A stretch of DNA of 64,000 nt from Micromonospora costi (GCF_003626655.1 NZ_RBAN01000003.1:930001-994000); one strand, 5' to 3'; positions 1 through 7,506 are shown, numbered from the stretch's first letter. Program-made: numbers and translations. Notes: generated by a model not told the origin, from the letters alone.

Positions 1-410
1 CCAAGGCGTGGGGGCTGGCCGGCCTGCGGGTCGGTTTCCTGGTCGCCCAGCCCGAGGTGGCCGCCGCCGTCCGCAAGGTGGTCACCCCGTTCTCCACCAG
101 CATGGTGGCCCAGGCCGCCGCGCTGGCCGCGCTCGCGCAGGCCGACGAGGTGGCGCGCCGGTGCGCCCTGGTGGTCACCGAGCGGGACCGGGTCACCGAG
201 GCCGTGCGGAAGCTGGTGCCGGAGGTGCCGACCAGCCAGGCGAACTTCGTCTGGCTGCCGCTCGGCGACCGGGCGGTGGCGTTCGGCAAGGCGTGCGAGG
301 CCCGCGGCGTGATCGTCCGGCCGTTCCCCGGCGACGGGGTACGCGTCACCATCGGCACCCCGGCCGAGAACGACGCCTTCCTTGCCGCCGCCGAGGCGGC
401 GCTGGCCTGA
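1..410 (+). CDS. PLP-dependent aminotransferase, C-terminal part (HisC/Pat-like)
   Basis: The window opens inside this gene, so only the last ~135 codons are visible. The first complete codons read K-A-W-G-L-A-G-L-R-V-G, which matches the signature around the cofactor lysine of histidinol-phosphate and aromatic aminotransferases (S-K-x-[FYW]-G-L-A-G-x-R-[LV]-G). The Lys encoded at 3-5 should therefore form the internal aldimine with pyridoxal phosphate. Near the end, GVRVTIGTPAEN matches the C-terminal substrate-carboxylate Arg motif of the same family. The visible part cannot separate a second HisC from a phenylalanine/aromatic aminotransferase (Pat). The gene ends at TGA and is followed by a hairpin. 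Confidence 0.85.
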   Translation, partial: KAWGLAGLRVGFLVAQPEVAAAVRKVVTPFSTSMVAQAAALAALAQADEVARRCALVVTERDRVTEAVRKLVPEVPTSQANFVWLPLGDRAVAFGKACEARGVIVRPFPGDGVRVTIGTPAENDAFLAAAEAALA

Positions 411-438
411 CCGACGGCCCCCGCCCCGCCCGCTTCCA

Positions 439-479
439 GGAAGTCGCGGTGTCCCGCCCGTCCGGACAGCGCGACTTCC
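439..479. terminator. Bidirectional hairpin terminator between convergent genes
   Basis: Arms 439-454 (GGAAGTCGCGGTGTCC) and 464-479 pair over 16 bp with one mismatch around a 9-nt loop. It lies between the aminotransferase gene (ends 410) and the minus-strand small gene (ends 495), so it can serve both. It also forms most of a 60-bp dispersed repeat (440-499). Confidence 0.6.
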
Positions 480-499
480 GGAAAGTCGAGTCGATCACC
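440..499. repeat. Dispersed 60-bp intergenic repeat, copy 1
   Basis: This stretch aligns end to end with 21885-21944, which has the same overall length. The first 15 bases share 13 identities and both copies end in the identical GAGTCGATCAC. The middle of each is a hairpin whose two arms vary together. Each copy lies just downstream of a plus-strand gene. It is probably a REP/MITE-like mobile hairpin reused as a terminator. Confidence 0.5.
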
Positions 500-626
500 C
501 GTGCACGGTGACGTCGACGCCCACGGTCCTGGCCGGCTGGACCGTGGACGGGCTCGGCGCGGCGTCGGCCGGCGCCGGGGTGATCAGGATGATGATCGCG
601 CCCACCAGGGCTGCCAGGAGTCGCAC
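495..626 (-). CDS. Small secreted peptide, 43 aa, leaderless
   Basis: A 43-residue protein beginning at GTG 626. It is essentially a signal peptide (R-L-L-A-A-L-V-G-A-I-I-I-L hydrophobic core, Ala-rich cleavage region A-D-A-A at about residue 20) followed by a ~22-residue mature tail ending VGVDVTVHG. No homology is recognised. The start is supported by a -10 box TATAGT exactly 6 nt upstream and no ribosome-binding site, as expected for a leaderless mRNA. It follows the propeller gene on the same strand with a 57-bp gap that contains the promoter and a perfect palindrome. A short ORF could still be a chance, but the promoter argues against that. Confidence 0.5.
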   Translation of the reverse strand: MRLLAALVGAIIILITPAPADAAPSPSTVQPARTVGVDVTVHG

Positions 627-632
627 AGGGCG

Positions 633-662
633 ACTATAGGTAACATATGTCCGATTTGTCGA
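633..662 (-). promoter_or_regulatory. Leaderless sigma70-type promoter of the 43-aa peptide gene
   Basis: On the minus strand the -35 is TCGACA (657-662), the spacer 18 nt and the -10 TATAGT (633-638). The start codon follows after 6 nt, so transcription should begin at or next to the GTG. Confidence 0.6.
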
Positions 663-665
663 GCA

Positions 666-681
666 CGACACCCGGGTGTCG
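666..681. promoter_or_regulatory. 16-bp perfect palindrome, candidate operator
   Basis: CGACACCCGGGTGTCG is a perfect dyad without a spacer. It ends 3 bp from the -35 box of the small-peptide promoter and 1 bp past the propeller gene's stop codon. Position and symmetry suit a dimeric repressor or activator site. A short 6-bp stem with a 4-nt loop could also form in RNA. Confidence 0.4.
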
Positions 682-682
682 A

Positions 683-1942
683 TCAGGTCGCCGCCAGGAC
701 GAGCGGCTCGCTGCCGAGGAAATAGCCCTGGTCGTCCGCGTCCGGGTCGACCGGCTCCCGGAGGCGCTCGACGGCGAGGTAACCGTCGGCCGCGTACGCC
801 GCCCCGGGCGCGTAGCCCGTGCCGTCCCGCCCGACCGTCAGGCTGAACCGGGACCGTTCGGCGCCCGTCGCCGGGTCCAGCGTGACCAGGTCGTTCACGT
901 CGGTCAGCAGGTGCACCCGGCCGGGCTGCACGGCCACCACCCGTGCCGACCCCAGGTCGGGCCGGCGCCACAGCTCCTTCCCGCTCCGCGCGGCCCGGCC
1001 GACCGGCACACCGTCGACGATCCCCACCGCCTGCTCGCCGACGAGCTGGCTGTCGAGCCCGTCGAGCGCGGGCGCGGCCACCGGCGTGGCGGCCCCGAAC
1101 AGCCATCCCCGGCCTGCCGCGTCGCCCGGCTCCGCCGTCCGCAGGGCGGCGCAGCCGGACCGCCCGCTGCGGCAGCCGACCGGGGTCACCACGAGGTCGT
1201 CGCCGGCACCAGGGGGCCACCACCGGCCGCTCACCGCGCCGGACGCCGCGTCCCGGAACTCCACGGCGGCCGGGCCTCCGCACCGGTCCACGCTCACCAC
1301 CTGACCGGTCGAGGTCGTGCCCACGTCGGTGCGGCAGCCCGTGCCGACGGCGGCGCTCCACAGCTCCCGCCCGCCGGCCAGGTCCACGCCCCGCGCCCCG
1401 CCGTCGCCGGTCGCCACCACGACCTCCCGGCCGTCACCGGTCCGGGTGAGGTAGAGCCCGGGCGGGCTCCACACGACGGTGGCGGCGGTACGCCGTACCA
1501 CCGGTTCCTCCGTGGGCACCGGGCCGTCGGCCCGCCACGCCACACGCCCGTCCCGCGCGTCCAGCGCCACGAGGCGTCCGTCGGACCAGCGGCTCACCAC
1601 GGTGGTCCCGCTCGCCACCACCCCGACCAGTTCCGCCGGCCACCGGCGGTACGACCAGAAGGGCGTGCTCCGGTACCGGCCGTCGACCGGCCGGTCCGCG
1701 TAGACCTGGCGGTGCGCCGCGTACACCCGCAGCCGGCCGTCCACGATCAGCGGGGCCACGGGCAGCCGGCCGATCACGCCGGGCGACGGCTGGGCGGCGG
1801 CGGGATAGCCGCCGCGGGCCACCGTGCTGACCTCGGCGGGGGCCAGCACCCGGTACACCGTGGCCGCGACCGCCGCGGTGACGAGCAGTACCGCCACCGC
1901 CAGCACGACCCGTCGCCGGCCGTTGCGGAACCCCATTCGCAC
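683..1942 (-). CDS. Membrane-anchored PQQ-like beta-propeller protein
   Basis: 419 aa. Residues ~10-32 form an N-terminal transmembrane anchor after a basic stretch (G-F-R-N-G-R-R-R). The rest is extracytoplasmic and shows repeats typical of PQQ/quinoprotein-like propellers: G-R-V-A-W-R, G-R-E-L-W, G-K-E-L-W-R and T-G-A-E-R, each followed by a short strand pair. No catalytic residues for a PQQ enzyme are evident, so a structural or binding role at the cell surface is more likely. The start is ATG 1942 with GGAGG 5 nt upstream. Exact function unknown. Confidence 0.7.
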   Translation of the reverse strand: MRMGFRNGRRRVVLAVAVLLVTAAVAATVYRVLAPAEVSTVARGGYPAAAQPSPGVIGRLPVAPLIVDGRLRVYAAHRQVYADRPVDGRYRSTPFWSYRRWPAELVGVVASGTTVVSRWSDGRLVALDARDGRVAWRADGPVPTEEPVVRRTAATVVWSPPGLYLTRTGDGREVVVATGDGGARGVDLAGGRELWSAAVGTGCRTDVGTTSTGQVVSVDRCGGPAAVEFRDAASGAVSGRWWPPGAGDDLVVTPVGCRSGRSGCAALRTAEPGDAAGRGWLFGAATPVAAPALDGLDSQLVGEQAVGIVDGVPVGRAARSGKELWRRPDLGSARVVAVQPGRVHLLTDVNDLVTLDPATGAERSRFSLTVGRDGTGYAPGAAYAADGYLAVERLREPVDPDADDQGYFLGSEPLVLAAT

Positions 1943-2060
1943 CTCCGCCCGGCACCCTACCCAGCGCGGCTGGGCACCGGCTGACGAGGTGACGGGGATC
2001 GGCGGGCGGCTCCGTCACGCCAGCCGCTGCCCCGACGGCGAACCGCCGCCGATGATGGAC

Positions 2061-2543
2061 CTAGGCGGCGTGGATCGTGAGGCCCCGGCCCTCGGCGGCC
2101 GCGGTGAGCTCGGCGAGGTCGCGCCGGAGCGCGTGTTCCACCGCGCGGGCGGCGAGCCCGCCGAGGATCAGCGCGACCACCCGGCCGTACGGGGCGGTCG
2201 GCAGCGCCTGCTGGCTGACGGTGACCCGGGTGCAGCCGCGGCGACGGCGCTGCACCGTGCGCATCGTCCAGGTGATCCGGTAGTCGACGCCGGCGCCCGG
2301 CGAGTCGAGGACGAGCCGGCGGGGCGGCACGGCCTCCACCACGCGGAACTCCTCGACCAGGACGCTGCCGTCCGGCTGGGACCGGGGCTCACGCCAGCGG
2401 GTGTCCGGCCCGAAGGGGCCGGGGGTGAGCAGCTCGGCCGGGCCCGCGAGGTGCCGCCCGGCGCGGCCCGGCAGGTCGGTCAACAGCCGCCAGACGTCGG
2501 CGGCGTGCGCCTCGATGAGCCCGGAAACCGCGACCGTCGACAT
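2061..2543 (-). CDS. SRPBCC (START/Bet v1-like) protein
   Basis: 160 aa. The N-terminus M-S-T-V-A-V-S-G-L-I-E-A-H-A-A-D-V-W-R-L-L followed by W-R-E-P-R and D-Y-R-I-T-W-T-M fits the polyketide cyclase/dehydrase-type SRPBCC fold, a small hydrophobic-ligand-binding barrel. I chose ATG 2543 because GGGAGG lies 5 nt upstream. A longer in-frame start at 2612 would run through the terminator hairpin 2589-2622. Substrate unknown; no pathway partner adjoins it. Confidence 0.75.
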   Translation of the reverse strand: MSTVAVSGLIEAHAADVWRLLTDLPGRAGRHLAGPAELLTPGPFGPDTRWREPRSQPDGSVLVEEFRVVEAVPPRRLVLDSPGAGVDYRITWTMRTVQRRRRGCTRVTVSQQALPTAPYGRVVALILGGLAARAVEHALRRDLAELTAAAEGRGLTIHAA

Positions 2544-2588
2544 GCCACCTCCCGTGGCCTCGACGGTACGCGCCGTGAGCGTGGTACG

Positions 2589-2622
2589 GGGGTCTCCGGG
2601 CGGAATTTCCACCGGAGACCCC
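2589..2622 (-). terminator. Hairpin terminator downstream of the DUF397 gene
   Basis: Perfect 11-bp arms GGGGTCTCCGG (2589-2599) and CCGGAGACCCC (2612-2622) with a 12-nt loop, between two minus-strand genes. Confidence 0.75.
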
Positions 2623-2663
2623 GATCGGCCTGTCTGTGCGGTCGGCCTTTCCGGCCGGGACGG

Positions 2664-2873
2664 TCAGGGCTGGAACTGGCCCGCCCGGATCGCCCCCACG
2701 AACGCCGTCCACCCCGGCGCGCTGACCGCTAGTGTGGGGCCGGCCTGGTCCTTCGAGTCGCGGACCGCGACCACACCGAGGACGTCGACCAGGTTGTCCG
2801 CCACCTCCACGCAGAGTCCCTGGTCGTTGGAGCGGCTGCTGGTACGCCACACGGCGCCCGCGAGATCGTGCAT
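2664..2873 (-). CDS. DUF397 domain protein (orphan)
   Basis: 69 aa. W-R-T-S-S-R-S-N-D-Q-G-L-C-V-E-V-A followed by V-A-V-R-D-S-K-D and W-T-A-F-V-G-A-I-R-A-G matches the whole DUF397 family, small actinobacterial proteins usually encoded beside an XRE/Scr1-type helix-turn-helix regulator. No such regulator is adjacent here, so this is an orphan copy. Start ATG 2873 with GGAGG 8 nt upstream. An upstream extension to 3032 has no family similarity and was not used. Confidence 0.8.
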   Translation of the reverse strand: MHDLAGAVWRTSSRSNDQGLCVEVADNLVDVLGVVAVRDSKDQAGPTLAVSAPGWTAFVGAIRAGQFQP

Positions 2874-2897
2874 CGTGACTACCTCCCTGTGCGATGG

Positions 2898-2954
2898 GAC
2901 GCCCCGTCCCGGCGGGCGGGACCGTCGCGGGCCCGTCCGGCGCGACGGGGCGTC
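2898..2954. repeat. Inverted repeat upstream of the DUF397 gene
   Basis: GACGCCCCGTC (2898-2908) and its perfect complement (2944-2954) flank 35 bp, itself GC-rich and partly self-complementary. It lies 25 bp before the DUF397 start and could fold in the 5' leader or act as an operator; no direct evidence for either. Confidence 0.35.
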
Positions 2955-3038
2955 GGAATCCGGAGCGATCAACGCGGGAGGTTGCGCGCCCGATCGCACA
3001 GATGGTGCGACCGGCTGATCACGATCGGACACCCGTCA

Positions 3039-3062
3039 CCGGGCGGCCCGAAGGCCGCCCGG
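3039..3062 (-). terminator. Hairpin terminator of the fahA operon
   Basis: Perfect 10-bp stem CCGGGCGGCC/GGCCGCCCGG with a CGAA tetraloop, 40 bp past the fahA stop codon on the minus strand. Confidence 0.75.
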
Positions 3063-3101
3063 GTCGCCCCGGAGCGGCCCGGCGGCGGGTGGCGTGGCCG
3101 C

Positions 3102-4301
3102 TCAGCGGGCGGGCTGGATGGTGCCGGTGACCTCGCCGAGGGCGATGGTCGTGCCGTCCGGGCCCGGGGCGGTCGCGGTGACGGTGACGGTGTCGCCGTC
3201 CTCCAGGAACGTCCGGGTCTCACCGGCGCCGAGCTTCACCGGCTCGGCGCCACCCCAGGTCAGCTCCAGGAACGAGCCGACCTGCCCCCGCTCCGGCCCG
3301 GAGACGGTGCCGGACGCGTAGAGGTCCCCGGTACGCAGGGAGGCTCCGTTCACGGTCAGGTGGGCGAGCTGCTGGGCGGGTGTCCAGTACATGGTGCGGA
3401 ACGGGGGCTCGCTGACCCGCTCGCCGTTCCACTCCACGGCCAGGCGGAGGTCCAGCCCGAGGTGCGGCACGTCGCGCAGGTAGGCGGCGACCTCCGGGTC
3501 CTGCTCGGGAGCGGGCAGGAACGCGTCGGCGAGGGCGTCCAGCGGCGTCACCCACGCGGAGACCGAGGTGGCGAACGACTTGCCGAGGAACGGGCCGAGC
3601 GGCTGGTACTCCCAGGCCTGGATGTCCCGGGCCGACCAGTCGTTGACCAGCACCACGCCGAAGACGTGGTCGGCGAAGTCGTCGACGGAGACGCGGGCGC
3701 CCAGCGGGCTGGGAACGCCCACCACGAATCCGACCTCGGCCTCGATGTCCAGTCGCGCCGACGGCCCGTACGTCGGACCGTCCGGGCCGGGCCGCTGGCC
3801 GGCCGGCCGTACGACGGGGGTGCCGGACACCACGACGGTGCCCGCGCGGCCGTGGTAGCCGATCGGGAGGTGTTTCCAGTTCGGCAGCAGCGGGGGCTGG
3901 CCCGGCCGGAAGATCTGCCCGACGTTGGACGCGTGGTGCTCGGACGAGTAGAAGTCGACGTAGTCGGCCACCGCGAAGGGCAGCAGCAGCCGGACGTCGG
4001 CGAGCGGCACCAGCAGCGGCTCCACGGCCGCCCGGTGCGCGGTGTCGGTGAGCAGCTCGGTCACCCGCTGCCGGACGGCCGTCCACTGCGGGCGCCCCAG
4101 CGCCATGAAGTCGTTGAGGGTGGGCCGGTCGAACGCGCCGGCGGCCAGCACCAGCCCGGCGGCCTCGGCTCCGGTCAGGTCCAGCACGAAGTCGCCGATG
4201 CGTACGCCGATCCGCGGGTCGCGCCCGTCGTGGGCGAACACCCCGTACGGAAGGTTGGTCACCCCGTACGCCGAACCGTCCGCGCCCGTCACCCAGGTCA
4301 T
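3102..4301 (-). CDS. fahA: Fumarylacetoacetase
   Basis: 399 aa, the normal length for the family. It hydrolyses 4-fumarylacetoacetate to fumarate and acetoacetate, the last step of tyrosine/homogentisate breakdown. Family hallmarks are L-D-I-E-A-E-V-G-F-V-V-G (metal-binding acidic residues) followed by V-L-V-N-D-W-S-A-R-D-I-Q-A-W-E-Y and L-G-P-F-L-G-K-S-F. The start ATG 4301 overlaps the stop codon of the upstream gene (ATGA), so the pair is translationally coupled. hmgA, which makes the preceding intermediate, is transcribed divergently 0.9 kb away. Maleylacetoacetate isomerase is not in the window. Confidence 0.95.
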   Translation of the reverse strand: MTWVTGADGSAYGVTNLPYGVFAHDGRDPRIGVRIGDFVLDLTGAEAAGLVLAAGAFDRPTLNDFMALGRPQWTAVRQRVTELLTDTAHRAAVEPLLVPLADVRLLLPFAVADYVDFYSSEHHASNVGQIFRPGQPPLLPNWKHLPIGYHGRAGTVVVSGTPVVRPAGQRPGPDGPTYGPSARLDIEAEVGFVVGVPSPLGARVSVDDFADHVFGVVLVNDWSARDIQAWEYQPLGPFLGKSFATSVSAWVTPLDALADAFLPAPEQDPEVAAYLRDVPHLGLDLRLAVEWNGERVSEPPFRTMYWTPAQQLAHLTVNGASLRTGDLYASGTVSGPERGQVGSFLELTWGGAEPVKLGAGETRTFLEDGDTVTVTATAPGPDGTTIALGEVTGTIQPAR

Positions 4302-5158
4302 GCCTCGTCGCCCCCGTTCAGCAGCCCGAGCCGGGCCAGGTCGGTCAGTGGTTCCACGATGCTGCACGAGCCGAACCCGACCCACAGCGGCCGGCCTGCC
4401 GCGAGCCGGCCCTCGATCCGTTGCAGGAGCGGGCGCGGGTCGGTGGCGGTGAGCAGTTCGGCGACCGTCTGCACGGTGCCGCTCTCGCCGGCGGCGAACG
4501 CGGCGGCCAGCACGTTGACGAAGCCGTGGTGGCTGAACCCGGTCTCCGGGTCGAGGTGCCGGACGGCGTGGTGCAGGCCGGCGGTCAGCTTGAACGGCAG
4601 GTCGCGGTCCCGGCAGGCGCAGATCACGGCGGCCAGCTCGGCCGGGGTCGGGAACAGTTCGGCGGCCAGGCCGCCGGTGCGGAACTTGGCGGCGACCGGC
4701 GCACCGGCGGCGCGGGCCGCGGCGAGGGCGTCGAGCGCGCCCATCACGCCGAAGGTCAGTGGGATCTCCGCGTACACGTCGACACCGGCCGACGGCTCGG
4801 CGAGCTTCAGCAGCTCGGTGAGGCCGGGCTGTGGGTCCTCGCCGCGTTTGGCGACGGCCACCTCGACCTGCCGGACGGTGATCCCGTCCTCGGCCAGCGC
4901 CTTCAGCGCGGCCGGCAGCCCCGCGACGCCGGTGTCGCCGATCAGCCCGACGACGAAGCCCGGGCCGGCGAGCGCACGCAGCTTGCCGTCGAGCACGGCC
5001 GAGGCGGGCACCAGGAGGGGACCGACCAGGTCGGCGTACCAGGCGGTGCGGTGCCGCCGGTGCGCGGCGACCGCGTCGGGCAGCGACGCGCTGCCGGGCG
5101 GGAAGACGGCGGCGTCGTCCACCAGACCGTCGAGGAGCGCGGGCACCTGCGTTGACAC
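4298..5158 (-). CDS. Conserved hypothetical protein of the homogentisate locus
   Basis: 286 aa, soluble, no signal peptide or membrane segment. I do not recognise an enzyme family. The alternating hydrophobic strands (F-V-V-G-L-I-G-D-T, V-E-V-A-V-A-K-R, V-D-V-Y-A-E-I-P-L, P-V-A-A-K-F-R-T-G-G, L-P-F-K-L-T-A-G-L) suggest a TIM-barrel-like fold with conserved E, K and K at strand ends, but this is inference. It is first in an operon with fahA (ATGA overlap) and faces hmgA, so a role in tyrosine or homogentisate catabolism is likely. Start GTG 5158 has no ribosome-binding site but a -10 TAGATT 8 nt upstream. Confidence 0.65.
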   Translation of the reverse strand: MSTQVPALLDGLVDDAAVFPPGSASLPDAVAAHRRHRTAWYADLVGPLLVPASAVLDGKLRALAGPGFVVGLIGDTGVAGLPAALKALAEDGITVRQVEVAVAKRGEDPQPGLTELLKLAEPSAGVDVYAEIPLTFGVMGALDALAAARAAGAPVAAKFRTGGLAAELFPTPAELAAVICACRDRDLPFKLTAGLHHAVRHLDPETGFSHHGFVNVLAAAFAAGESGTVQTVAELLTATDPRPLLQRIEGRLAAGRPLWVGFGSCSIVEPLTDLARLGLLNGGDEA

Positions 5159-5166
5159 GGAACAAG

Positions 5167-5196
5167 AATCTACGGGACGCTACGAGGAGCGGACAA
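5167..5196 (-). promoter_or_regulatory. Promoter of the fahA operon
   Basis: Minus-strand -35 TTGTCC (5191-5196), 18-nt spacer, -10 TAGATT (5167-5172), then 8 nt to GTG 5158. The 19-bp palindrome begins 2 bp beyond the -35. Confidence 0.5.
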
Positions 5197-5198
5197 CA

Positions 5199-5217
5199 GC
5201 GTCCGATAATCGGACGC
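5199..5217. promoter_or_regulatory. 19-bp palindromic operator between fahA operon and hmgA
   Basis: GCGTCCGAT-A-ATCGGACGC is a perfect dyad of two 9-bp arms about one central base. It lies between the divergent starts at 5158 and 5252 and abuts the minus-strand -35. The internal GATAAT could itself be a plus-strand -10. It is a candidate site for a repressor or activator (TetR, MarR or IclR size class) co-controlling tyrosine catabolism; the regulator gene is not adjacent. Confidence 0.6.
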
Positions 5218-5251
5218 ATTCGGCCGGTGAACGGGACCCATGGGAGGCGAG

Positions 5252-6421
5252 ATGCCGTACTACCGCAGCGTCGGCGAGGTGCCGCGCAAGCGCCACACCC
5301 AGTTCCGCCAGCCCGACGGCAGCCTCTACGCCGAGGAGCTGATGGGTCAGGAGGGCTTCTCCTCCGACTCGTCGCTGCTCTACCACCGCCACGCGCCCAC
5401 GGCCATCGTGGCGGCCGACGAGTTCACCCCGCCGGCCTTCACCCGGGTGCCGAACCTGCCGCTCAAGCCCCGGCACCTGCGTACGCACAAGCTCGACGGC
5501 GCGGGCGCCGACCCGGTCCTCGGCCGGCAGTACCTGCTCGCCAACGACGACGTGCGGATCGCGTACGTGCTGGCCGACCGGCCGTCCCCGCTGTTCCGGG
5601 ACGCGACCGGCGACCACTGCCTCTACGTCGAGTCGGGCAACCTGCGGGTGGAGTCGACGTTCGGGGCGCTCGACGCGGTCGCCGGCGACTACGTGATCAT
5701 CCCGACCTCGACCATCCACCGGCTCGTGCCCACCGGCGACCAGCCGGTCCGGCTGCTCGCCGTCGAGGCGGCCGGCCACATCGGCCCGCCCAAGCGCTAC
5801 CTCTCCGTCCGGGGGCAGTTCCTCGAGCACTCGCCGTACTGCGAGCGCGACGTCCGCGGCCCGGACGCGCCGCTGCTGGTCGACGAGGAGGAGGTGGAGG
5901 TCCTCGTCCGCCACCGGCGCGGGTGGACGCGGTACGTCTACGCGCACCACCCGTTCGACGTGGTCGGCTGGGACGGGCACCTCTACCCGTGGGCGTTCTC
6001 CATCCACGACTTCGAGCCGATCACCGGCCGGATCCACCAGCCGCCGCCCGTCCACCAGACCTTCCAGGGCCCGAACTTCGTGATCTGCTCGTTCGTGCCG
6101 CGCAAGGTGGACTACCACCCGGACGCCATCCCCGTGCCGTACAACCACCACAACGTCGATTCCGACGAGATGCTCTTCTACACCGGGGGCAACTACGAGG
6201 CACGGCGCGGCTCCGGGATCGAGCAGGGTTCGATCTCGCTGCACCCGTCGGGCTTCACCCACGGTCCCCAGCCCGGTGCCGCCGAGCGCGCCATCGGCGT
6301 CGACTTCTTCGACGAGCTGGCCGTCATGGTCGACACGTTCCGCCCGCTCGACCTCTGCGACGCGGCCGCCGCGTGCGAGGACCCGGGCTACGCCTGGACC
6401 TGGGCGCGTCGCGCGCAGTGA
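5252..6421 (+). CDS. hmgA: Homogentisate 1,2-dioxygenase
   Basis: 389 aa. The iron(II) enzyme opens the ring of homogentisate to maleylacetoacetate in tyrosine degradation. The ligand set is visible: Y-N-H-H-N-V-D-S-D-E-M-L-F-Y supplies His and Glu spaced six residues apart, and G-F-T-H-G-P the second His, as in characterised homologues. The start ATG 5252 is chosen because GGGAGG (5241-5246) sits 5 nt upstream; the ATG at 5240 overlaps that site. It faces the fahA operon across the palindrome. Confidence 0.95.
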   Translation: MPYYRSVGEVPRKRHTQFRQPDGSLYAEELMGQEGFSSDSSLLYHRHAPTAIVAADEFTPPAFTRVPNLPLKPRHLRTHKLDGAGADPVLGRQYLLANDDVRIAYVLADRPSPLFRDATGDHCLYVESGNLRVESTFGALDAVAGDYVIIPTSTIHRLVPTGDQPVRLLAVEAAGHIGPPKRYLSVRGQFLEHSPYCERDVRGPDAPLLVDEEEVEVLVRHRRGWTRYVYAHHPFDVVGWDGHLYPWAFSIHDFEPITGRIHQPPPVHQTFQGPNFVICSFVPRKVDYHPDAIPVPYNHHNVDSDEMLFYTGGNYEARRGSGIEQGSISLHPSGFTHGPQPGAAERAIGVDFFDELAVMVDTFRPLDLCDAAAACEDPGYAWTWARRAQ

Positions 6422-6428
6422 TGAGGGC

Positions 6429-6445
6429 GGTGGGCGGAGCCCACC
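6429..6445. terminator. Short hairpin between convergent hmgA and TPR genes
   Basis: GGTGGGC/GCCCACC, 7-bp stem with a 3-nt loop, extendable with a bulge to GCGG/CCGC. It lies in the 46-bp gap between converging genes. Confidence 0.45.
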
Positions 6446-6467
6446 CGCTCCGGGCAGGTGCGACAGG

Positions 6468-7493
6468 TCAGACCGGGGTGCGGGTGAAGACCACGACCTC
6501 GGCGACGGCCGCGGCGGCGATGGCGAGCACCAGCGGCCACGGGCTGCCGACCAGGGCGTACAGGAGGATCAGCACCGGCGCGGCGGCCATCGCGTAGACC
6601 GCCACGGCCAGGCCACGGTCGGAGCGGAGCAACCCCGGCAGGACCGTCCGGGAGAACCCGGGCAGCCGGGCCGCGAAGCGCCAGACCACGAGGGCCCCGA
6701 CCGCTGCCGCGAACACCGCGGCGACGCGGGACAGTCCCGCGCCGGCCGGCGCGGCGAAAGCGATCAGCACGGCCGTGAGCATCGACCAGCCGGCGCCGTA
6801 GACCACGAGCTGCCGCACGCCGGCGGAGATCGTACGGCCGGAGTTGACCTGACCCGGGCTCATGGCGGCGGCCTCGGCGAGGTGCTGCAGCGCCTCGCTC
6901 CAGCGCCGCTGCTCAAGCCGGATGACACCGATGTCGTGCTGCGCCCTCGCGAGTTCCGGGTCGAGGCGCAGCGCCTCCCGGTAGGCCCGCTCGGCGAGGT
7001 CGAACAATCGCATGTTGGCGGCCACCAGGCCGAGCGCCAGGTGCGACTGCGGCGCCTCCGGATCCAGCTCCACCGCGCGCCAGGCCGCGTTGAGCGCCGT
7101 CTGGCCGTTGCGCGAGCCGGCCAGGATCGCGGCCGCGCTGCGCTGCGCGTTCGCGTCGTTCGGGCCGATCGCCAGGATCTCGTCGGCGGCCCGCGCCGAC
7201 TCGGCCCAGCGTTCCAGGTCGCCCAGCGCCATCCCGCGGGCCACGAGCGGCGGCACCGTGCCGGGTGCGGCGGCCACGGCCGCGTCGGCGAGGGTGAGCG
7301 CCTCACCGGGGCGGCCGGCGGCCAGGTGGAGGCGCGCGAGCAGGGTCAACGCGACCGGATTGGCGGGCTCCAGCGCGATCGTCTGCGCCGCCTCCGCGGC
7401 GGCCTCGTCGTAGCGACCGAGTTCGGCCAGGAGCAGGGCGCGCTGGAGGAAGCCGTCGGCGGCGGACCGGTCGGAGGCGGCGTCACTGGACAT
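6468..7493 (-). CDS. TPR-repeat membrane protein
   Basis: 341 aa. Residues ~10-230 are tetratricopeptide-like helix pairs (A-L-L-L-A-E-L-G-R-Y-D-E-A, L-A-A-G-R-P-G-E-A-L-T-L-A, A-Y-R-E-A-L-R-L-D-P-E-L-A), which usually mediate protein contacts. The C-terminal ~110 residues contain about four transmembrane helices separated by Arg-rich turns. Start ATG 7493 lies just beyond the ispF stop, with -10 TAGGCT 7 nt upstream (7501-7506) overlapping that stop codon; no ribosome-binding site is seen, so it is probably leaderless. Partner unknown. Confidence 0.75.
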   Translation of the reverse strand: MSSDAASDRSAADGFLQRALLLAELGRYDEAAAEAAQTIALEPANPVALTLLARLHLAAGRPGEALTLADAAVAAAPGTVPPLVARGMALGDLERWAESARAADEILAIGPNDANAQRSAAAILAGSRNGQTALNAAWRAVELDPEAPQSHLALGLVAANMRLFDLAERAYREALRLDPELARAQHDIGVIRLEQRRWSEALQHLAEAAAMSPGQVNSGRTISAGVRQLVVYGAGWSMLTAVLIAFAAPAGAGLSRVAAVFAAAVGALVVWRFAARLPGFSRTVLPGLLRSDRGLAVAVYAMAAAPVLILLYALVGSPWPLVLAIAAAAVAEVVVFTRTPV

Positions 7494-7500
7494 CGCGGCG

Positions 7501-7506
7501 AGCCTA
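7501..7506 (-). promoter_or_regulatory. Leaderless -10 box of the TPR gene, overlapping the ispF stop
   Basis: TAGGCT on the minus strand, 7 nt before ATG 7493. Its first three bases are the ispF stop codon TAG. Confidence 0.5.

Noticed and set aside
2613..3032. Longer DUF397 protein starting at 3032
   Set aside because: The extra 53 residues are Pro/Arg-rich, unlike the family, and a good ribosome-binding site precedes ATG 2873.
3102..5219. A single 705-codon frame covering fahA and the upstream gene
   Set aside because: Only the last 399 codons resemble fumarylacetoacetase; the rest is the shadow of the 286-aa gene in another frame.
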